A stretch of DNA of 64,000 nt from positions 186,001 through 250,000 of the forward strand of contig JAEUKI010000075.1 of the NCBI GenBank assembly GCA_016793325.1, read 5' to 3'. This DNA comes from Myxococcales bacterium. Lineage in GTDB: Bacteria; Myxococcota_A; Polyangia; Polyangiales; Ga0077539. Shown in pieces: positions 61,182 through 64,000 of the stretch (position 1 is its first letter; each line of letters opens with the position of its first letter). The position numbers and the translations under genes were made by a program. The notes beneath the pieces are model-generated. The model saw only the letters and a list, made by a program, of their open reading frames with translations, had not been told where the DNA came from and did not search any database.

Positions 61182-61439
61182 CTACGACTTCGTTTTGGCC
61201 AGCGCGCTCAACAGAGCGCCGAGCGGCCCGAGTTGATCGGCGCGAACGCCGGAGAGCGAGATCTCGCCGCCGCGCTCGATGACTCGAACGTTGTCGAGCG
61301 ACTTGTCGCCGGCGATCTCGAGCACATCTGCCCAAAGAGCCCCGTCATGCGCTGGATGGCGGAGGGCGTCGAGGAACGCGATCTGCTCGACTCGCCAAAG
61401 GTCTGAGACGAGAACGAGCAGCGCTTTGTCGATCAGCAT
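61182..61439 (-). CDS. Small hypothetical protein or gene remnant
   Basis: The 85-residue protein is credible in composition (MLIDKALLVLVSDLWRVEQIAFLDALRHPAHDG). In-frame sequence upstream of the only ATG also looks coding (AEAHHWIVFAE) back to a stop at 61500-61502, but no start codon is available there. Either translation starts at 61439 or this is the truncated end of a longer gene. The 21-bp tandem repeats begin just at that upstream stop. I recognise no family. Confidence 0.4.
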   Translation of the reverse strand: MLIDKALLVLVSDLWRVEQIAFLDALRHPAHDGALWADVLEIAGDKSLDNVRVIERGGEISLSGVRADQLGPLGALLSALAKTKS

Positions 61440-61496
61440 CTCCGCGAAGACGATCCAGTGGTGTGCTTCGGCTCGCGGGACTTGGCGCGTGCGACG

Positions 61497-61557
61497 TAGT
61501 CACTGGTGACCACGCGGGAGTCACTGGTGTCCACCGCGTAGTCACGGGTGCCCGCAT
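61497..61557. repeat. Three imperfect 21-bp tandem repeats
   Basis: Units start at 61497, 61518 and 61539 with cores TAGTCACTGGTGACCACGCG, GAGTCACTGGTGTCCACCGC and TAGTCACGGGTGCCCGC. The first contains the palindrome GTCACTGGTGAC (with one mismatch at the centre). They lie in a stretch (61440-61772) with no convincing gene. The 21-bp period keeps a reading frame, so they may be a relic of coding sequence, or iterated protein-binding sites. Confidence 0.6.
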
Positions 61558-61772
61558 GTCGAACTGGCAGAAGGGCGACAGGGAGCGAGGCTCAATCGAA
61601 CGCGGACGAGACACACCGAACGCGGAGCCCGCGGGCACAGGAACGAGGGCACGAGGCAGAGGGGGGTGCGCGGGGGGCTTATGTCAGATGCCCACGAGAT
61701 CCAATATGCAACGGGCGCACTGTGGGTGCGGTGGATTGCAAACGTGAGGATCAGAGCACCGTCCCCGGCGCT
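61558..61772. other. Gene-free stretch before the protease gene
   Basis: With the tandem repeats, 61440-61772 makes 333 bp without a supported gene. Apart from those repeats and a G-rich run near 61660-61680 I see nothing specific. It separates two minus-strand genes. Confidence 0.4.
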
Positions 61773-62948
61773 TCACTTTTTGTCGTTTTTGATCGCGTTG
61801 GCGATCTCGTTGACGACGTTGGGCAGCTGGATGATCGGGTAGCCCGGGTTGCCTTCGGCGGTCGTGTTGACCGTGGCCGCGGCGCCGAACGCCATCGTCG
61901 TGACCTTCGCGGTCCAGTCGTCGACGAGGTGCGAGACCTGGTCGACGACCCAGAACGCTTGCAGCGCGTCGAGGCCCGTCGTCGGGCGCACGAGGCCGAT
62001 GCGAAGGTCGTCCTCGCCGTCGATGTAGAAGCACGGGCCGCCGAGCTCGCTGTTGTTCTTCTGCAAGAGCTGAAACAGAAGCTTCGCGTTGCCGCGCTCG
62101 GAGGGGCCCAATTTCGCGACGCGGCCCCACGCGCGGACCGTGTCGTTCTCGACCTTGATCTCGATCTCGCTGTTCTTGCGCTTGAGCTTGGCCCAGCCCT
62201 CTTCGGGCTTCTCTTCTTCGATCGCGATCTTGCCGGCCTCTGCGAGGACGTCGATCGCGCCGCGGACCACTTCGTGCGCGGGGCGCTCGGCTTCTTGCGC
62301 GTTGGCGAGCAGCACGTCCGGGATCTTCACGACGTTTTGTCGCACGAGGCGCCGCACGTACCGCACGTAGTCCGCCGCCGTATCTCCAGGAACGCAGAAG
62401 CCCAACCCCTGCGACCACGAGAGGGTCATCGTGACGATTCCGATCAGCTGCCCGTTCGCGTTGACGAGCGGACCGCCCGAGTTGCCCGGGTTGATCGCGA
62501 CGTCGGTCTGCACGAAGTACTCCTTCTCGAACTCGCGGTGCGGGTTCGAGATGATCCCGCGCGAGACCGAGAAGCGGCAGCCGCGCGGATGTCCCAGCGC
62601 GAACACCTCCTCGCCCACGGTGTACTCCTCGGCGCAGTCTTTGTTCGTGTCGAACCAGTCGGGCGTCTTCACCGCGACCTTCACGATCGCGAGGTCGTGA
62701 TGCGCGCTCTGGTGCACGCCGACGCCATGGACATTTTGCCCGTTGGCGAGGATCACGCGAAAGGGACCCACGCTCGGGGCGACGTGCTTGTTCGTCAGGA
62801 TCCAGCCGTCGTCGCCGACGACGAGCCCCGTCCCGAGGCCCTTGCTGTCTTGGATCAAGACGATCTGTCCCGTGCGCGCGCGGATCATCGAGCGCGTGGA
62901 GTTGTCGTGCGAAGAGGTCTCGGTCGAGGCTGTGCTCTCGGTCGTCAT
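61773..62948 (-). CDS. Trypsin-like serine protease with YbjN-like C-terminal domain
   Basis: The 391-residue protein has a chymotrypsin-fold protease domain (about 25-215) with triad His55 (TNKHVAP), Asp85 (HHDLAIV) and Ser157 (GNSGGP), in the DegP-like S1C order. There is no signal peptide and no PDZ domain, unlike periplasmic Deg proteases, so it appears cytoplasmic. The C-terminal part (about 235-375) resembles YbjN/type-III-chaperone-like domains (EEGWAKLKRKNSEIEIKVENDTVRAWGRV). The start at 62948 was chosen because upstream in-frame residues look non-coding. A 9-bp inverted repeat lies just upstream. Confidence 0.9.
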   Translation of the reverse strand: MTTESTASTETSSHDNSTRSMIRARTGQIVLIQDSKGLGTGLVVGDDGWILTNKHVAPSVGPFRVILANGQNVHGVGVHQSAHHDLAIVKVAVKTPDWFDTNKDCAEEYTVGEEVFALGHPRGCRFSVSRGIISNPHREFEKEYFVQTDVAINPGNSGGPLVNANGQLIGIVTMTLSWSQGLGFCVPGDTAADYVRYVRRLVRQNVVKIPDVLLANAQEAERPAHEVVRGAIDVLAEAGKIAIEEEKPEEGWAKLKRKNSEIEIKVENDTVRAWGRVAKLGPSERGNAKLLFQLLQKNNSELGGPCFYIDGEDDLRIGLVRPTTGLDALQAFWVVDQVSHLVDDWTAKVTTMAFGAAATVNTTAEGNPGYPIIQLPNVVNEIANAIKNDKK

Positions 62949-62954
62949 GGCGGC

Positions 62955-62990
62955 CGTGACGGTAACATCGCTCGCGCGCCCACCGTCACG
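62955..62990. promoter_or_regulatory. 9-bp inverted repeat upstream of the protease gene
   Basis: CGTGACGGT (62955-62963) and ACCGTCACG (62982-62990) are perfect inverted arms with an 18-nt spacer, directly upstream of the protease start. A second, smaller one, GAGACA-GACAA-TGTCTC, is at 63025-63041. Either could be an operator in this divergent region (62949-63254), the rest of which holds repeat copy B. Confidence 0.4.
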
Positions 62991-63124
62991 CGCGCTGGGG
63001 AATCGCTTCACGCAACGCGTTTGTGAGACAGACAATGTCTCGCTGGCGCGACGGACCTTGGTCGTCAGCTTGACGGAATGGTGCGTGCGCGAAGAGACTC
63101 CACGCTCTCGTTTTCAGTCGCCGC

Positions 63125-63237
63125 TAAACCGCGACCGCGACGAGAATCGCAGCGTTCTCGTTTCGCGGTCTTGGTTTGGACTGTATTTCATCGCGCTGGT
63201 CCGCTCGGGCTCCTTCGCCGCCCGACGCGGGCGCGAT
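63125..63237 (+). repeat. Dispersed repeat, full copy B
   Basis: The 113 bp align along their length with the reverse complement of 10638-10752. It lies immediately upstream of the TerB-like gene, ending 5 bp before that gene's AGGAG, so it must contain or replace the promoter. It includes ACGAGAA/TTCTCGT arms that can form a hairpin, but these are not conserved in copy A. Confidence 0.7.
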
Positions 63238-63254
63238 CAACAGGAGTAGTCACG

Positions 63255-63665
63255 ATGGGTCTGTTCGACGGTTTCATGGGCACGCAGATCAACCTCACGC
63301 CCAAGGTCGCGCTCGCGGCCGCGATGATTTATGTGAGCGCCGCGGACGGTCACCTCGACCCCAACGAGAAGGGCGACATCTTCAAGGTGATCCCCGACGA
63401 TCACGTGCTCGAGCAGGGGCTCAACTACGTGCGCCGCACGCCGTTTCAGACGTTCTTGCAGCAGAGCGCGGCGCTGCTGTCGCCGCAGCAGAAGCTGTGT
63501 CTCATCTTGAACGTCGCGGACATGGCGATGGGCGACGGATTCCTCGCCCCCCAAGAGCAGCAGATGCTCATCCAGATCTCGCAATACTACCAGATCCCCG
63601 ACGCGCACCTGCAGCCGTACGTTCAAGCGCTGATGCTCAAGAACAACCTCACCGTCTTCGGTTGA
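63255..63665 (+). CDS. TerB-like protein
   Basis: The 136-residue all-helical protein fits the TerB/DjlA-N fold: KVALAAAMIYVSAADGHLDPNEKGDIFKVIPD, then QKLCLILNVADMAMGDGFLAPQEQQMLIQISQYY. The acidic helix-loop positions (ADGHLDPNE; GDGFLAPQE) match the metal-binding sites proposed for TerB. AGGAG at 63242-63246 gives an ideal spacing to the ATG. TerB-like proteins are linked to stress at the membrane; no other ter gene is near. Confidence 0.9.
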   Translation: MGLFDGFMGTQINLTPKVALAAAMIYVSAADGHLDPNEKGDIFKVIPDDHVLEQGLNYVRRTPFQTFLQQSAALLSPQQKLCLILNVADMAMGDGFLAPQEQQMLIQISQYYQIPDAHLQPYVQALMLKNNLTVFG

Positions 63666-63912
63666 TCGCCGGAGGGCGCCGCGCTCGTCGCGCGTTTGCC
63701 CCATGAAATCGCAGGGGGAACGAAGCTCCGGCCGCGCCGCGAGCGTCACGCAAGACGCGAACGACCGTCGCTGCGCACCATTGCGTAGCGACGCTCGTGA
63801 CGGTGAATCGCGCCCCCCGTGACGCCCGCGGCGTGGTCGAAGCCCCCCTTCGATCAACGCTACGTCGAGAGTGTTCGTCGCTCGTCGCGCTGCGCGCGCC
63901 GCGCTCGCTCGA
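63666..63912. other. Intergenic region between convergent genes
   Basis: These 247 bp contain no supported gene. GC-rich short inverted repeats are present but none is strong enough to call as a terminator. The convergent gene at the right edge ends at 63913. Confidence 0.5.
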
Positions 63913-64000
63913 TCACTCCGCCGGCTGGAGCAAGAAGGGGTAGTGAACCGTGACCGTGTTGCCCTGCGTCGCGCTGAACTGCCAGGTGCGCGCCGCGTTG
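63913..64000 (-). CDS. C-terminal end of an AgmX/PglI-type protein, 5' end outside the window
   Basis: Read on the minus strand from the edge, 28 codons are open before TGA: NAARTWQFSATQGNTVTVHY followed by PFLLQPAE. A Trp-x-Phe strand, then a Val-rich strand ending in (Y)PF, is the usual close of TonB-C-like domains in the myxobacterial AgmX/PglI family, which serve gliding or TonB-like functions. The gene continues beyond 64000. The frame and the end motif are the only evidence. Confidence 0.5.
   Translation of the reverse strand, partial: NAARTWQFSATQGNTVTVHYPFLLQPAE

Overview
The window is high-GC DNA in which almost every base belongs to a gene on one strand or the other. It fits a myxobacterium (Myxococcota), probably of the Polyangiales/Sandaracinaceae kind. 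The reasons are the many lipoproteins with Asp/Ala/Ser-rich linkers behind the acylated cysteine, PEGA and TPR domains on outer-membrane proteins, an OmpA protein with thrombospondin-type-3 repeats, a protein with a MYXO-CTERM-like tail, a sigma-54 activator, and many secreted proteins of unknown role. The taxonomic call is an inference from gene content. I found no tRNA, rRNA, CRISPR array, insertion sequence or prophage.

Region 1 (414-9739, all minus strand) is the most unusual part. In transcription order it holds a radical SAM/SPASM enzyme, five small paralogous proteins, a second closely similar radical SAM/SPASM enzyme, an MFS exporter and a TonB-dependent receptor. Each small protein has a four-cysteine zinc-ribbon-like start, a hydrophobic stretch ending in a lipobox-like cysteine, and a disordered tail with one to four Tyr-Gly-x-Pro type motifs. 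It reads as a peptide-modification (RiPP-like) system whose substrates may be lipoproteins.

Region 2 (10147-30697) is mixed. It contains a protein with an RpoC-like segment, a PEGA/TPR outer-membrane protein, 1-pyrroline-5-carboxylate dehydrogenase, a DNA methyltransferase-like protein, a PAP2-family membrane protein, a UBP-type zinc finger, two LysR regulators each divergent from a likely target (a SnoaL-like protein and an aldo/keto reductase), a leucine-rich-repeat protein, a beta-propeller lipoprotein, a duplicated small lipoprotein pair and a DUF2252 protein.

Region 3 (30747-38951) is a run of six lipoproteins, including a PhoD-like phosphatase, a GH43-like glycosidase and a kelch-like protein. 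Region 4 (39089-51829) has small SRPBCC and VOC proteins, a Coq4-like protein divergent from a TetR regulator across a strong 39-bp dyad, a lipoprotein serpin, a histidine kinase/response regulator fusion, gatCA, an OmpA protein and a sigma-54 activator.

Region 5 (50441-57618) looks like a sulfane-sulfur handling island: a persulfide dioxygenase/rhodanese fusion, a rhodanese lipoprotein, two YeeE/YedE half-transporters, a TauE/SafE-type exporter and a universal stress protein. GTTTCA/TGAAAC half-sites and candidate -24/-12 promoters suggest that the neighbouring sigma-54 activator controls it. Region 6 (57709-64000) has a translationally coupled VOC-ArsR-AHSA1 operon, an HPF-like protein, an outer-membrane-type protein, a serine protease with a YbjN-like tail, a TerB-like protein and the last codons of an AgmX/PglI-type protein. 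A dispersed repeat of about 115 bp occurs twice in full and once in part.
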